64,000 bases of DNA, taken from positions 682,001 through 746,000 of the forward strand of contig MU270032.1 in NCBI GenBank assembly GCA_021432635.1, given 5' to 3'. The stretch is from Thozetella sp. PMI_491. Lineage: Eukaryota; Ascomycota; Sordariomycetes; Chaetosphaeriales; Chaetosphaeriaceae. This document shows, in pieces, positions 11,787 through 23,522 of this stretch; position 1 is the stretch's first letter; every line of letters begins with the position of its first letter. The position numbers and the translations under genes are program-made. The notes beneath the pieces were generated by a model. It had not been told where the DNA came from, made no database searches, and was given only the letters and a program-made list of their open reading frames with translations.

Positions 11787-12549
11787 CTAACTAGTTAGAC
11801 CAGATTTCCATACAAATGCTTTGCCACAGTCCAGCCAGTCGCACCAATGAAGTCTCTCATCTTTATTGTCTTGTGATATGATTTTTGAGAGTTCCCTTCT
11901 CCCTAAAGAATTTATCGCATCTTAGCCAGTTGCATTTATAAGGTCTCGGCCTCTGTTTATCGTGTGTTTTCTGATGTGTTTTCTGATGCCTGCTTAGATA
12001 ATACTTCCGTACAAATGCTTTACCGCACCAGCACTGGTGAAGTTTCTTCCTATTATGTGTTTCCATATGCCCAGCTAGATTGTCCTTCCGTGCAAATGCT
12101 GTACCGCGTCAGCACCGGTGAGGTTTCTTCCCATTATGTGTTGCCATATGCCTGTCTAGAGTTCGCTGCAGGGGGGATGGTTTGGAGCACCTTGAACACG
12201 TGTAAAGTCTCTCCTTGTTGTGCAAGCTCCTCATCATATGGTTGCGTAGAGTTCCTGGATTTGAGAATGATTTCGAGTACCTTAGACCCTGGTAAGGTCT
12301 CTTTTTAGTGGCTACATTCCGATGGTTGTCTAGTTCTTTCCGCCGTCCGAGCCCTTTGCCGCATCCCTGCCAGTCGCCCCGGTAACTGTGTTTCCCTATA
12401 TTGTTGGATGGACATTTCGGCTCTCCTGCCACAAGACTGATGGCCGGCGCCGCCATCTCGGGCGTGTCCGGTGACCTGATGTCGCTTGTGGGGTATTTTT
12501 TGCGACGCCGTTTTGACCGCGGCGCTATCTGTAGAGGCGATGATGCCAA
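11787..12549 (-). pseudogene. Degenerate C2H2 zinc-finger array
   Basis: Minus-strand frames encode successive C2H2-like fingers, for example CGKAFVRKYYLSRHQKTH and CDKFFREKGTLKNH. The array is broken by a TGA at about 12109 where the neighbouring finger has TGG (CxCGKAF), a stop after NHITRQ at about 11863, and a frame change beyond which another finger core (CDWLDCGKAFVWKSGLT) runs to TAG at 11787. No ATG opens the N-terminal frame; it starts at a TTG. Several fingers have lost a Cys or His. Roughly six to seven finger units remain. It was probably a nucleic-acid-binding protein and is no longer coding as one frame. Confidence 0.75.
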
Positions 12550-13117
12550 ACACTTACGACTGGGTTCTCGGTGCTGCCTGACCCTTCTTAAATTTAAAAC
12601 AGTATGATGTTATCTTCTCTGGAAAAGACTAGGGCGCTTGACAGGGGGAAAAAAGCATCTTAAAAGGCCTCATCTTCCTTGATAGAGATGCGACTAGTCC
12701 TTTCCTTAATTATTTTCTTTGGAAGTAGAACTAGTTAATTAAAAAGAGAGGTGAAAATAGCTGCGGGTGTTCGTGACAAAGTTTTGAACGTTGAGCGTTA
12801 AGGGGGCCGCTCCGAGGGTGTCAGTGTATACGTCGACGACCTATATATCTATTTGGAGCTAGATCCTAAATAGTTTCTAATGGTTAACTATGTACTACAA
12901 TTTTAACATCATTCACTTCTTAATTTTTGCGCTACGTCTACGTTCTATCTTGCAGAGGATGCAAAAAACTACAATGACCTGCATATTCAAGCATAACACT
13001 TATATTCTCGCTATCAAGTTGGCTACAATCTCAATCTTGAAGGCTATTTTTTCCCAAAGCAATTTTTTGGGTTTCGAAGTATCCTCTCCGGCTTTCCATC
13101 CCGAAACGACGAACCTA
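12550..13117. other. Intergenic, AT-rich, no gene seen
   Basis: Lies between the finger pseudogene and the lectin gene's stop codon. A 94-residue plus-strand frame at 12890-13174 overlaps the lectin 3' end and has no recognisable feature. Confidence 0.5.
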
Positions 13118-14209
13118 TCAAGTAGACACATGATTGCTCGAGCCCAGGAACGAGTCATTCTTCAGAATGACTAAATTTGCAACTGCGTTGCGAATAAAAA
13201 TCGGAAGGTTGAAGTTGCTGCGCGGGTGGAATACTGGCGTTTCGGTTACGTTGTATTTGTCCCCAACTTGCTGCCAGCCACTCCATGTCTCCCCTTGTGC
13301 TTGGAGAAAATTCACGTATGCGGCATTGTCGTGTCCCTGAACTGCCACAGCGAGAGCAGAACCTTGAAATGCGACTGCATCCGGTTTGGATCGATTGTTT
13401 CCGCCCAAAGACGTCCAGTGGCTCCATTCCCCCCCAGAGAATGTCTGCACGAATACGGCATTAGTGGTGCCAATACCGAAGAGGTTGATGGTGCCAGGCG
13501 ACGGAGAGACAGCGGCGATGTCGTCGATTAAAGTAGCCACGCCCTCGGTCGACGTCCAGTTGTCTGTCCACTTCAATGTCGTTCCGTCAAAAGACTTTTG
13601 CTGAACATCCAACGACGCACTGCGATGGAAGACATCCACACGATTCTCGCCCCAGGAAACGGCAACTGGAATCCCGACTATCTCCCCGCCGAGGTTATCC
13701 CAACCGTGCCATTTCCCTTCGTACCAGAGGTTGGAGAAGACGGTATTCCCCATACCACGATGGAATACGGCGAGCTTATTGTTCCCCCATGACACAGCAG
13801 CGATGCGACCAATAGCCTCGCCCCCCAGGCTTTCCAGTGTCCAGCAGGTACCATTCCAGAACAAATGTTGGACACTGTTCTGTTCACCGATCCAGAATAA
13901 GTCAATTCGATGGGGTCCCCAGCTTACGGCGGTTATGTCGCTTAAGGCGTTGTTTGCGAGCGTCTCCCAATTGTCATTCCACTGCCCTGGTAGCCAGGCA
14001 GCGTCGGGAGCGGTCTGCCATTTATGGAGCACGCTATTCGTTGGACCACGAACGAAAACATCTGTCCTTCCAGGCTCCCAGGAAGCTATGGCTGGGAGGC
14101 CTAGGATTGGTTACATGTCACTTGTTAGAAGAGCTACCACGATATCGATATCTGAAGGGACATAGGCCTCACCAATGAAGTCGCCGTTGAGATTAAGTGT
14201 GGAGGTCAT
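13118..14209 (-). CDS. PLL-like beta-propeller lectin
   Basis: Two exons (14209-14173 and 14100-13118, intron GTGAGG...TAG) give 339 residues. The protein is built of about seven repeats with the pattern W-x-x-LGG ... AVSWG-x-NR-[ILV]-DVF-x-RG. Examples are ITAVSWGPHRIDLFWIG, IAAVSWGNNKLAVFHRG and PVAVSWGENRVDVFHRS. This is the blade signature of the Photorhabdus PLL-type seven-bladed propeller lectins, many of which bind fucose or methylated sugars. There is no signal peptide, as for many fungal defence lectins that stay in the cytosol and act on grazers or bacteria. Sugar specificity and role are inference. The family is better known from bacteria, so transfer is possible, although the gene has an intron. 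Confidence 0.85.
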
Positions 14210-15731
14210 TGGGGCTGAAGATGATGGGAAAAGTATTCCTTTCAATATAAAATATGGTCAGGGGGCTGTCAGTGCTCAGGACGGTCTTTTCGCATATCAT
14301 CTCGGAGGGCTCTATTTATCTTCAAACTTGAGGTTACAATTACTGCGATGAATTCAGGTAAGCTATTCCAACTAGAACAGGAAAAAAGTATGCACGTACT
14401 GCTACGGAAAATCAGAGATCTGTATTTTTAATGACCTGATAATACAAATTGATGGTGTGCCTTTATGATTGTGCGAGATCACGTTGCCGGAATGGAAACG
14501 CCATGTATGCGGAGAGCCAATAGAACTTGCATGTCTCAGCGAAATAGAGCATCATTTTGAAATCATTTCGAAAGGTTGCGCCATGGAGAGGCGTGAGAAG
14601 CCAAGGGAAAAATAACCCAAGAGGATAAAGGGTGGCTACACAGCATCTGCGCGAATGTGATATTGGTAGATGACATGATTCATGTCTCACTTGTAAGCGA
14701 GGCACCAATCACGGATAACGTTGGGTGCAGCCACAGAAGAGCCATCTCAACGGAATACCATGTGGAGATATGTTTGGTCGAGTGGGATGAGGCGCCCTAC
14801 AGTATGTAGGTTCCCCCGCCCCCCATGTGAATAGAAACGAACCAATTAAGGAAGAACTAGACACAAGATATACAATGGCTGTGGATTAACTTCATGAGGA
14901 TGGCTAGTTGCAACTAGTTAAAATTACACTTGGCGGGTCTAAACATTCGATTATGAACTGATGTGGAGAATACAGTGCTCTTACCAAAGGCTTGCTGGCG
15001 GCGAAGGGGAACACGACAGCTATGTAACCATGTGACAATGATGTTAGATGTGGGGAGACGGAAACGAGACGATCCCTATCTCCTGATTGCTTTCCGGCAA
15101 GTGACTATCTCCTCACGCCAAGGTAACGTGGCGGGCGAAAGTTCTCACGAGCTCGCCCTCCTTCGCGTGGTCAAAATCTACTACGGTCCAGAGCGTAGGG
15201 TGCTCGTCAGCCTTCATACCCACCGTACAAGACCCACGTCGTGGCTAGTCAATCTTTACTGGGCCGTGAACGCGAGGGTAGAAAGTAGGTCTAGGATTAG
15301 CCCCAATGAGCCTATAGTAGCTGTATTTCCCAATTCACATCGTTGTAAATAGCCTAAACTGTGACTGTGCTCGAGAATATTAGTATAGTGTAAGTGTCTA
15401 CCGGTAGACTGCACCGTTTGACGGGGCGGCTCCTTTCCTGTGTAGACAAGACTCTAAGCTGAAAAGGAGATCTACGAGGACCAGGATCGATCGGCACTTT
15501 TGCACCTCTCAGCGACGTTGTCCTGGCACATCTGAATTCTAGCTATACAGCTATGTATAGTGTTTACACCACTATTTGGCTTTTTCTTTTTAATTTTTTT
15601 TTGGAAGATGCTCCAGGAGGTCAATTGCAAAGCATTTAACATAGTTACATGATCCAAATAACAAACTAAATCTAACTCAATCCAGCCAACCTTTCTCCAA
15701 ATGTATATTTTCCTAGGTTCGACGCGTCCTC
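14210..15731. other. Intergenic, no gene seen
   Basis: Holds the lectin's upstream region (to about 14350) and the 3' side of the But2 gene. A plus-strand frame of 129 codons at 14963-15352 has no domain and no ATG at its first codon; I do not call it. Confidence 0.45.
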
Positions 15732-16301
15732 CTAATAATAATAAATTCTTGGACCAGATTCGCTTCCATCAACAAAAAGCACCCAGTCATCCCCAGTGGC
15801 TCCCCAAACTGGCGCAAACTCATAGCCCTCCACGGTGCCCGGCGCTGGACACGGTGTTGGGGCTGTCATGTAGCCGCTCGACGTCCAAGCCCAAGAGGCG
15901 TCCCCACCGGCCACCAAGTTCAGGCGGCCAAGCTCATTGCCGCGGTTGCTACTGTAGGATGGGCACGTCTCAACAGGCGCCCAAGTCTGGAAAACGTCCG
16001 TTTGCATGGAGCCTGAGAGCTCGGCCGAAGGCCCCAGTGGCAGCCCCAAGTAGCAAGTCTTGCCAGCCACGTTGGTTGGGTAGGTGAAAGTCACGACCGT
16101 GCTGATCAGGTGGTTGCCATTCTCCTCGGAGATCTGGCAGAAGGTTGGGTTGCATGTGTTGCCCGTGTCAAGATTGTGGAGTACAATGTTAGATGGCTGC
16201 ACATAGTTGGCGGGGCTCCTGGGCTGGTTGGAGGAAGTCAATGGAGCACCCATGGCTGTAGAAGCCGAGGATAAGAGAGGAAAGATAGCAGTGAAAAGCA
16301 T
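15732..16301 (-). CDS. Secreted But2 C-terminal-domain protein
   Basis: A single-exon ORF of 189 codons from ATG 16301. Residues 1-18 (MLFTAIFPLLSSASTAMG) form a signal peptide. The mature protein matches the pattern of the fungal Ubiquitin-3-binding protein But2 C-terminal domain: paired cysteines, a beta-rich core with TVVTFTYPTNVAGKTCYLG, and a final block around GYEFAPVWG and WVLFVDG. In filamentous fungi such proteins are usually small and secreted or cell-wall associated, despite the name taken from fission yeast. Function is unknown; a surface or effector-like role is possible. A good TATA box lies 123 bp upstream. Intact. Confidence 0.82.
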   Translation of the reverse strand: MLFTAIFPLLSSASTAMGAPLTSSNQPRSPANYVQPSNIVLHNLDTGNTCNPTFCQISEENGNHLISTVVTFTYPTNVAGKTCYLGLPLGPSAELSGSMQTDVFQTWAPVETCPSYSSNRGNELGRLNLVAGGDASWAWTSSGYMTAPTPCPAPGTVEGYEFAPVWGATGDDWVLFVDGSESGPRIYYY

Positions 16302-18836
16302 AATGTGGAATATGATAACTGTAATTGTTGTTTTCGAGGGTTTAATTTTGAGGTTTTATTTTCGCTTCAGTTGTAATTTGGATACTAACGCGCATAATAA
16401 CCTTGTCGGGCAACCTAGGGTGGCTTTATATACCTAAGGACAGCATCGAAAATACTAGTGGTATGGTATCAGTGGTGGCAAGGTATCTAATAATAAAATA
16501 TTTCGTATGGGAGTATAACCTGACTTGCATGGTCATGTGCCTCCACAATGTGGCTGGACTGCCCTATACCGTCTTTTCATTGGGCTAGCACTGTGCGCCA
16601 GCCACAAGCATCATAATATTCTTGCACATAGCTACAGCTTGTCTCCTGATCTAAGGACCTCTCACTACTATAATTTTCCCGGGACAACCTCACAGTGTTT
16701 TGCTTTGACCAATAGTCCTCTGCATATCATGGACGCCTTTAAATCAGGAGATGAAATTGTCACGGGCTTGACAACCGCATCGGTGTGCTGCATTTTCACA
16801 ATGTTGGTGGCAATTGAATATTAAATTATAATTGGCTCCGGACGCTATGGACCCAACCTGAACGTGGAGTTTGTTAATCTGGCTTGAGAGGCGGTGTGCT
16901 AAGCACATAATAGCTCTTCTCTCGAATTAGAGCGTTGCATAGCCTTGACACCGACAGACTCAAGGGTTTTATTCGCTGATTGCCATCACTTGTGGTGAGA
17001 AACTATTGCAGGGCAGCTCCTCAAGCGCATTCGGAACCGCTAAATTAGAACCCCGCAGCAAAGGCCTCCAACGAGCCGGGCGAGTGTCGCTTTGCTTTTT
17101 ATATCTTGGCTATGCCGCCCTTATGGCCATAGCCATTGTCCCTTTTTGTGGCGTGGCTGTTTGCGGTAGAGTATGGCTAGAACCCACAGGCCCGCACCAC
17201 GGCGAGCTCGCGAGAGCTTCGCTACGCGGCCGTACAGAGGCGGCGAAAAGTCAACCGCGGCCAATGAGGCCCTAGAGGTAGCATGCAGAGGTTGTTCTCC
17301 GACGCGCCAATCACAACCAGCATCCTCAGCAGCCTGGAGTGGCTTTTATTTACCCGAATCCGAGAGTAAAATGGCCATGCTCGTAGCAGCACCTCCTCAG
17401 CTTCCGGCGTAGCGTGGCTGTTTCTTTCTGGATGGAGGGCTATTGCGATTACATGCGATACAAATGAGTTCCTATCTTCTGTAGACCATAGTACACTACC
17501 CGTCGCACTCTAAGATGTGTCTTGTGGTCGTCCACCTGTCATTTATTAGTCATTGAGCTGCTCAGGATTGAATAGTTCTTACCATACGGTGGGAGACAAA
17601 CGCGAGTGTCATAACCTTGCCAAATACTCAGACACAATGACTGTCTTTGAAGTGCTCTATAGTACTTACAAGACCCAGCTAGTCCAGTGGTCCCATACTA
17701 ATGATTAGCTTCCCTACCCACAGACGCACAAGCAGCTCTCCGACTACTAGCAAATAGTCTAGGGGAGTCCTGTGACTAGAGGGCCGGGGGTATTGCCAGA
17801 TTCCACCACAGTGATCCGTCACTAAAAACTTCAAGTTAACACCTCGTTATACTGTGTTGAGAACCATCTGTACACGATAGCTTCCATAACATGAGCTAGT
17901 GGAGATTCACAGAGAAAATCCATAAACAGTGCCGAAGTTTAGCATAACTGGTGCAGATCTCGAGACATTCATAATGACAGAGCACACACATGAGATGCAT
18001 ATAGAATTACTTCGAAGACGGACAGCAGGATACGGGTTGAAGGAAAGAGAAAAATATTTTAAAAGGACGAGATCTTAGAAGTATGACATCGTGGATGTTT
18101 CAACATTTGGCCACCACATAGCCCCATTCTGCCTGGCTTCCTCGCGGTCATTATTGAGTTGCACCACCTACTGAAAATATTTCCTCTCCCTACTGGTGAC
18201 ACTTCGAGTGAAGTTCTTGGGAGTAAAAAGAAAAGTAATACTGGGGGGACTTGTACTCTTTAAAGCTACCCAGTCGTTTGGCAAAAGTAGCAAATTCCGT
18301 GAGGATAATAATCGTGATACTGTAGATAATTGTTAATGATATCTGCCGCCGTAAACAGTAGTTCAGGCTAGTACATACCATCCTAGGTGCATCAACCACC
18401 TTCCCAAGGCTTGTTCCAGAAGGGTGCCCATACGGTAGTTGGCGCATTCACTATCGGCCCATTTTTCCCCACGAAGGTTGGCGCGTAAACATTGTAGGTA
18501 AGTCAATGCGGAGAATTAATTACCATGCACATGTGGCGTGATAATTATTTGCCATGCTTAATGACGTGACCTAACGACGGTTATTAACGGATCTTGGCAC
18601 GTGGCCTTTCAGCGGCCAAGCGTGCTTAGTCTCTGCAAATGTCTCGTGATAGTCAGCTGTTTAGTCCTCTGCAGCTAGCAATAGAGTTCTGGCACGTGCC
18701 AGTCACATTGCTCTTCCATATCCTGTCTGTACGTTATATTTATTGTCGCAACTTCAGTAGTTGCCATTGTAGGTTTTCCTACACATCTATGCCGTTATTG
18801 GTCACCACCGACATGAAATCTGAGACATGACTCAAA
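16302..18836. other. Long gene-poor stretch
   Basis: Starts with the But2 promoter, then about 2.4 kb without a supported gene. Frames at 17006-17412 (plus) and 18190-18447 (minus) are short and featureless. The final 250 bp are the upstream region of the next gene. Confidence 0.45.
16424..16432 (-). promoter_or_regulatory. TATA box of the But2 gene
   Basis: TATATAAAG on the minus strand, 123 bp upstream of the But2-protein ATG, a usual distance for a fungal TATA box. Confidence 0.5.
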
Positions 18837-19687
18837 ATGATGGCCCAAACACCAGATCTCCTATACCACACTACACTCACAATTGTCGACCATTTGGACG
18901 ATACCGGTGGTGTTACTGAGAAATTCTACGTCCTGGGTACCCACGGAAGTATCTATGCTGCAAAGGAGTATTCCAAAAAGGCGCTTCAGCTCCAAGGTTT
19001 CAGTCCAGATGACTTCTCTGTCTTCGAAGAGCGTAGCCCGGCATGGTTTTGGTATCATGGGGATAACACTACAGTTTACGCTCAAACACCCGAAGGGCAA
19101 GAATTTCTCGTCGGATTTGACACCGGGATAAACAGTCAAAATATAAAACAGAGCCCAGATGGTATACTGGAAATCCCAGACGACGAGACCCACCTTCACT
19201 ATGTTGTCCGGTCTGAGATCAACTATGACCGCGACAACGAACGTAGTCCATATAAGCACGAGATCGAAGGTTGCTATGCACGCCAAGATGACGCATACGA
19301 AGCGGCTAGGAAGTGTATCAGGGAGAAAAAAGATATCTTCACGGAGTACCACGAGCGATCAAGCTTAGATCACATGCCAGAGGTAAGTTTCGATATGTCT
19401 GTGTCGTTGAATTTTGAATCCAATTTGATGTAGCATTTACTTATATCATTGATGTACCTTTCGAGGAAGAAATTTGAAAGCTAACTTAGAATTAGCAGTG
19501 GCCTTTTGGAAAAGATGTCCTTGTTCATGCTGTTGGGCAGATGGGCGAAGATTTCACTGTGGCTGTCAAGACTGTTCCGGGAATAGATGAGACCCATACG
19601 AGGATCCGGCCAGGAAGGAGGCGCAAATCAGATATTGATCGGCTGAATCGACTTTGCCGTGGAGCTTCAACCGAGGGTATCATCTGA
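18837..19687 (+). CDS. Hypothetical fungal protein
   Basis: Two exons (18837-19382 and 19499-19687; donor GTAAGT, acceptor TTAGCAG, phase 0) encode 244 residues. The start is the first of two adjacent ATG codons. The protein is soluble and acidic in its first 180 residues, with alternating beta-like segments (FYVLGTHGSIYAA, TTVYAQTPEGQEFLVGF), and ends in a basic tail (RPGRRRKSD). No signal peptide, helix or catalytic motif is seen. The layout suggests a small fungus-specific family, but I cannot name it. A transposon fragment begins 28 bp after the stop codon. Confidence 0.7.
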
Positions 19688-19714
19688 GTGCGAGACGGCT
19701 TAAGAGTTGCACTA

Positions 19715-20240
19715 ACGTAATCCATAAGCGAGTGACAAATATAAGCGAGTGACGAATTCCCCACCACCTTAGCCACCACTGACACTTTATACCACTTTTC
19801 CACTAAATCAAGATGAAAAGGCGTTCAAAAGAGTCCAATGTGATACCAGCTCTTGAGGCCCTTAAAAAATGCCTATCTTAAACACGTCCTTACGGCAGCG
19901 AGGATCTACGAGGTCTCTGAAGCAACCCCCCGTCGCCGGCGGAACGGTGTACCCTTACAACACGATACTACACCTAACTCACGGAAGCTCACGGATTTAG
20001 AAGAGATCGACCTAGTAATGAATAATATAATCGACCTAGTAACGCGGTCGTTTCCACCTAGATTGAGTTGGTGGGCGAAGAAAGAAAGATTCTAGAAGAA
20101 ATTGCAAGGCAGTATTGGGCTTATAACCGATATGCGAACTGTCATGAGCCGACCTATAATCATGAAACTATCCTCCCAGCTTCTCCCGGATAGTCAAAGC
20201 GCAAGTTCTATTTGTTTATGTGGCTGCAAAGGATAGAATG
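19715..20240 (+). mobile_element. Fot1/pogo-type transposon fragment
   Basis: A left end (ACGTAATCC, then ATAAGCGAGTGAC twice with four bases between) follows a TA at 19713-19714. Downstream, broken plus-strand frames (19813 to about 20095) encode the pogo/Fot1 transposase N terminus: EALKK, then TPNSRKLTDLEEIDLV and DLVTRSFPPRLS. Frameshifts and stops interrupt it, and no matching right end is visible before 21 kb, so it is a 5' fragment. The same residues occur in the complete-ended Fot1 copy at 60709-62569. The right limit given is only where resemblance fades. Confidence 0.65.
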
Positions 20241-21155
20241 CTACTCCTAATTCGGCAGTGTCGGAGCATACCCCCCTGCGGGTATCGTATGGTCACACCA
20301 TTTGAAACAAGGATGCTAAAGTTGTCGTAAACGCTGGCCGAGTGGGATGCAGTGGTGTGATTTGGGTAGGAACGCCAACTATACTAGGTGCTATTAGATT
20401 CCATTTTGCCCGGACTAATATTTTTCTCCTAGCAATAGTTTATCGATTATTTTGGTCCGTTTAAGAGATTTTTCCAATCGATGCCCTAAAGGCATGGTTT
20501 AATACCATATCATACTTGCCATATCGAATACCGTTCCTCACGATTGTCTCGCGCATTTGGCACTTGGTATTTGCAGATGACATTCTAACTGTCGTGCTAC
20601 CATGAATAGCGGGGTAGGCTGGCATATTTAGTGGGTCGAACTCCAGTAAATCGAATGGTGCAAAATCTTTTGCAGGTCTAAGCCTTGTGTGGTGCTGGTG
20701 CAAGATAATGGCAAGCTTTAGTGAATTTGAGTCCTGTCGCAGAGTGGCCTGCTGACAGGTAGTTAATGTCTCAGCAGCGCCACTGGCCTGATTGTGGCTA
20801 TCAGGCACTTGTTAGGCCAAATAATCAAGTGATTGCTACATAGTAATTTCTTTTTTTAAGCCACAAGAGCCCCAGAAGTTTCGGCTGCTCATGCGCTTTC
20901 AATGGGGCCATGGTACACACACAAAAGGGACAATGACCGCAAGATGGTCATACGATTCCCGGTTCGAAATAATTTGACTTGTATTCAAAGCTGGTGGCAT
21001 CGGACAACTACAGAGCCATTGCATCTAAATTTGCGAAAACTTACAGTTCATCTCGCTGTCACACCCGTACTTGCTCCATTTCTAGGCCCATCCAGGCATA
21101 GTAGGAAACGAAGAGGAATCGAATTCTCGACAGATCAAATAATATACGAGGTAAT
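20241..21155. other. Intergenic; possible decayed coding remnant
   Basis: A minus-strand frame at 20808-20461 (115 codons) has a coding-like composition (DLLEFDPLNMPAYPAIHG) but no family I recognise. It may be a fragment of a broken gene or of the adjacent transposon. The last 150 bp lead into the next gene. Confidence 0.3.
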
Positions 21156-23522
21156 ATGGCTGAGGATCTTGAGCCAGGCCCTCGAATTGTCGAAGCTGCA
21201 TATCTACCCCGACGAGAATTTCAGGGCTCGATCTCAGGAAATCATGACTCGCCTCCACATGTGCGCTTAACCGAAACGCTCATTATTCAGGCACCTAACC
21301 ACCTGGAAAAAAGTGTTGGAGGACCATATCGCATCCCCCGTGATAGAGGACGGAGGAATATGGATGCGTTGCGCCGAGTATCGACTCAGCAGATTGCTCT
21401 GCAACTTGAGAAAGGCATTGAGCAAGAGCGAATTAAACATGAAGATTACTTAATGGAAGAGCACAGAAGATTCTCGAGCGCTCGGAGAGAGGAATTGAAC
21501 TTGGAGCTGGAAAAACTAGAAGCTCGTCGGCGACGAGAAGCGGAGCAAGAATCAGCCGCTTTGAGGTCTAAAAAGAGGCAACAAGACGAGCAAAGAAGAA
21601 CTCAGGACATGCAACGGCGTAAGGAAGACCTTATCACTACACAGGAAGACCGGGAATGGAACAAGTATGTTCTCATGAATGGCTTCCCCACAGCGGAGCG
21701 GCATGCAAGGGTCGATGTCCACACTTCCGAAGCAGGCGAACAACAGAAAGTGAATATTCGGGTAACCGAAGAGAAAGGGGTCGGTCTAACACCCCTGACA
21801 CCACAGCGGGGTGATGACAAGGATGGAGAAGCAACCCGAGGAAAATATAGCCAAGTCGACCCGGCCATGGCCTGGGCGATGAGGTTGGCCGATCTAGAGC
21901 GGCGTACAGAGGAAACCCGCAGGCGAACGATCGAAGATGCCGAGAGATTAAGACATGACTTCGAAAGGGACAAAGCTACACAGCGCATACATTCGATAAA
22001 CAATAAGGTCGACGACTATAAAGCCATAGCACGTTATCTCGGAAAGTATCACATAGCCCAACAGCAAAAGTGGATTGAGACGCAAATATGGCAAAATTCG
22101 ATGACCTGGAAACTCCAAGGCATTATACAGCTACAGGCTCAGAATAATCTCCTTGTTATCCAAGTCAATAACCAGTTGAGGACTCGACCTTATCCAACTA
22201 GAATATCCGAGATGTGGCACCATCGCGACTATCACAACGACGGGTACGATCTGTGTTCGGATTTTGATTCAAAAGTAACCTGACTGACTTTTATGGCAAA
22301 CCTTTTAGGGCAAATATCGAGGTCCATTCGGTGCGAGTTGACAAGATTGGCTTTGCATATCAGAGGGGAACTCTAGTTTATCCCTTAAAAGGTCTCCATC
22401 AGCACGTGGCTGAAATAGGCACGCCCAGACACCATGATCATTTCATCGCCAAGTATTTAAGATTGGCCTATCATGCCTGCAACACACGAGCCGTGATGCC
22501 TTGGATGACTCCCAGACAGTTAGGTGCTGCCAAGTTGGTCCGGGTATGTATTGGGTTAACACCAAACCTCTAGAATCATTCTGACAAGAAAATAATAAGA
22601 TTGAGGGGATTGACCCTGAAGTCTATTGTCGAGAAAATAGCAGCAGGTCTCGCGAGAACTCGTCGGAGCAAGACGTAAGTAGAGCCCCAAATTAGTCAAT
22701 GGTCGGCGGATTATGTTGAAAACTAGCTATTAGCCCACAATAAAATCTAACGAAGCCGATAACTCCAAGCAAATCTCAAATACTGGTAAATTTGTACGAG
22801 GATGTTGTTTTCCTTTACGTGTCTGACTGAAAGTAACATTGGTTACACAGGGAGTATTAGATCCCCGCGATTGGGACGACGTCCAAGAATGGGAGAAAGA
22901 CCCGAAAGCCAAGGTAATGTTGCTGCAATAGCCTTTTTCTAATTAAAAGTTCTTCAGAGCTAAATAATGTGAGCAGAAAGGACTCATATGGAAACGAACG
23001 GCTGAACAATGGTTGGCTGATATCAAAGACGGTTCTTCCTATGCTCAGTTCCGGGCTCATCTGAAAGACCCGCACCGATCTACGGAGTGGATGCTAAAGA
23101 TTGAAGACCTTATGAAACAGGTTCCACGGGAAAATAAATGTGTAATATGGATTTACGCTTGTGATGTTCCAAACTATAGGTGAGTGTCGCTTGGTTTCAC
23201 AATAGCCTAGTTCCCGCCATTAAAGCAATGCGGCTCCCCTTTCCCACTGACGCTGACAATGGCTTTTAGTTTTCTCAAATTTCTTCTTCTCTTGGTCATA
23301 TTTTTATGTATAATTGCTGGAACTGTGTATGGAGTTCTAGAAGGAGACTTGGAAAAGGGGAAGACTTTTGCCACGACCCTTGCTATACTGGCGGGATCAC
23401 TGGTCGCTGTTGTGGCCTCTGGACAGTACATGGGGAACGAAAGACCAGAAACGTTCTCATATGCATTCGACTCTGTCGTTAAATGCTTTGTAGAAGAGAC
23501 CGGAGGCGCAAATAATGGGTAA
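21156..23522 (+). CDS. Coiled-coil protein with two C-terminal transmembrane helices
   Basis: Six exons (21156-22243, 22309-22543, 22600-22674, 22851-22913, 22977-23179, 23270-23522) keep one frame and give 638 residues; every intron has GT...AG ends. Residues about 80-160 and 225-280 are long charged heptad-like stretches rich in Arg, Glu and Gln, predicted coiled coil. Residues 556-578 (FLKFLLLLVIFLCIIAGTVYG) and about 588-608 are two hydrophobic helices close to the C terminus, so the bulk would face the cytosol. Between them lies a Trp-rich globular part (LDPRDWDDVQEWEKD). I do not recognise the family. Exon 1's donor (GTACGA) is the least certain; it was chosen because the closer GTAACC would leave an intron of only about 34 nt. 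Confidence 0.7.

Noticed and set aside
14963-15352. 129-codon plus-strand frame
   Set aside because: Starts at a non-ATG codon and shows no domain or conserved pattern.
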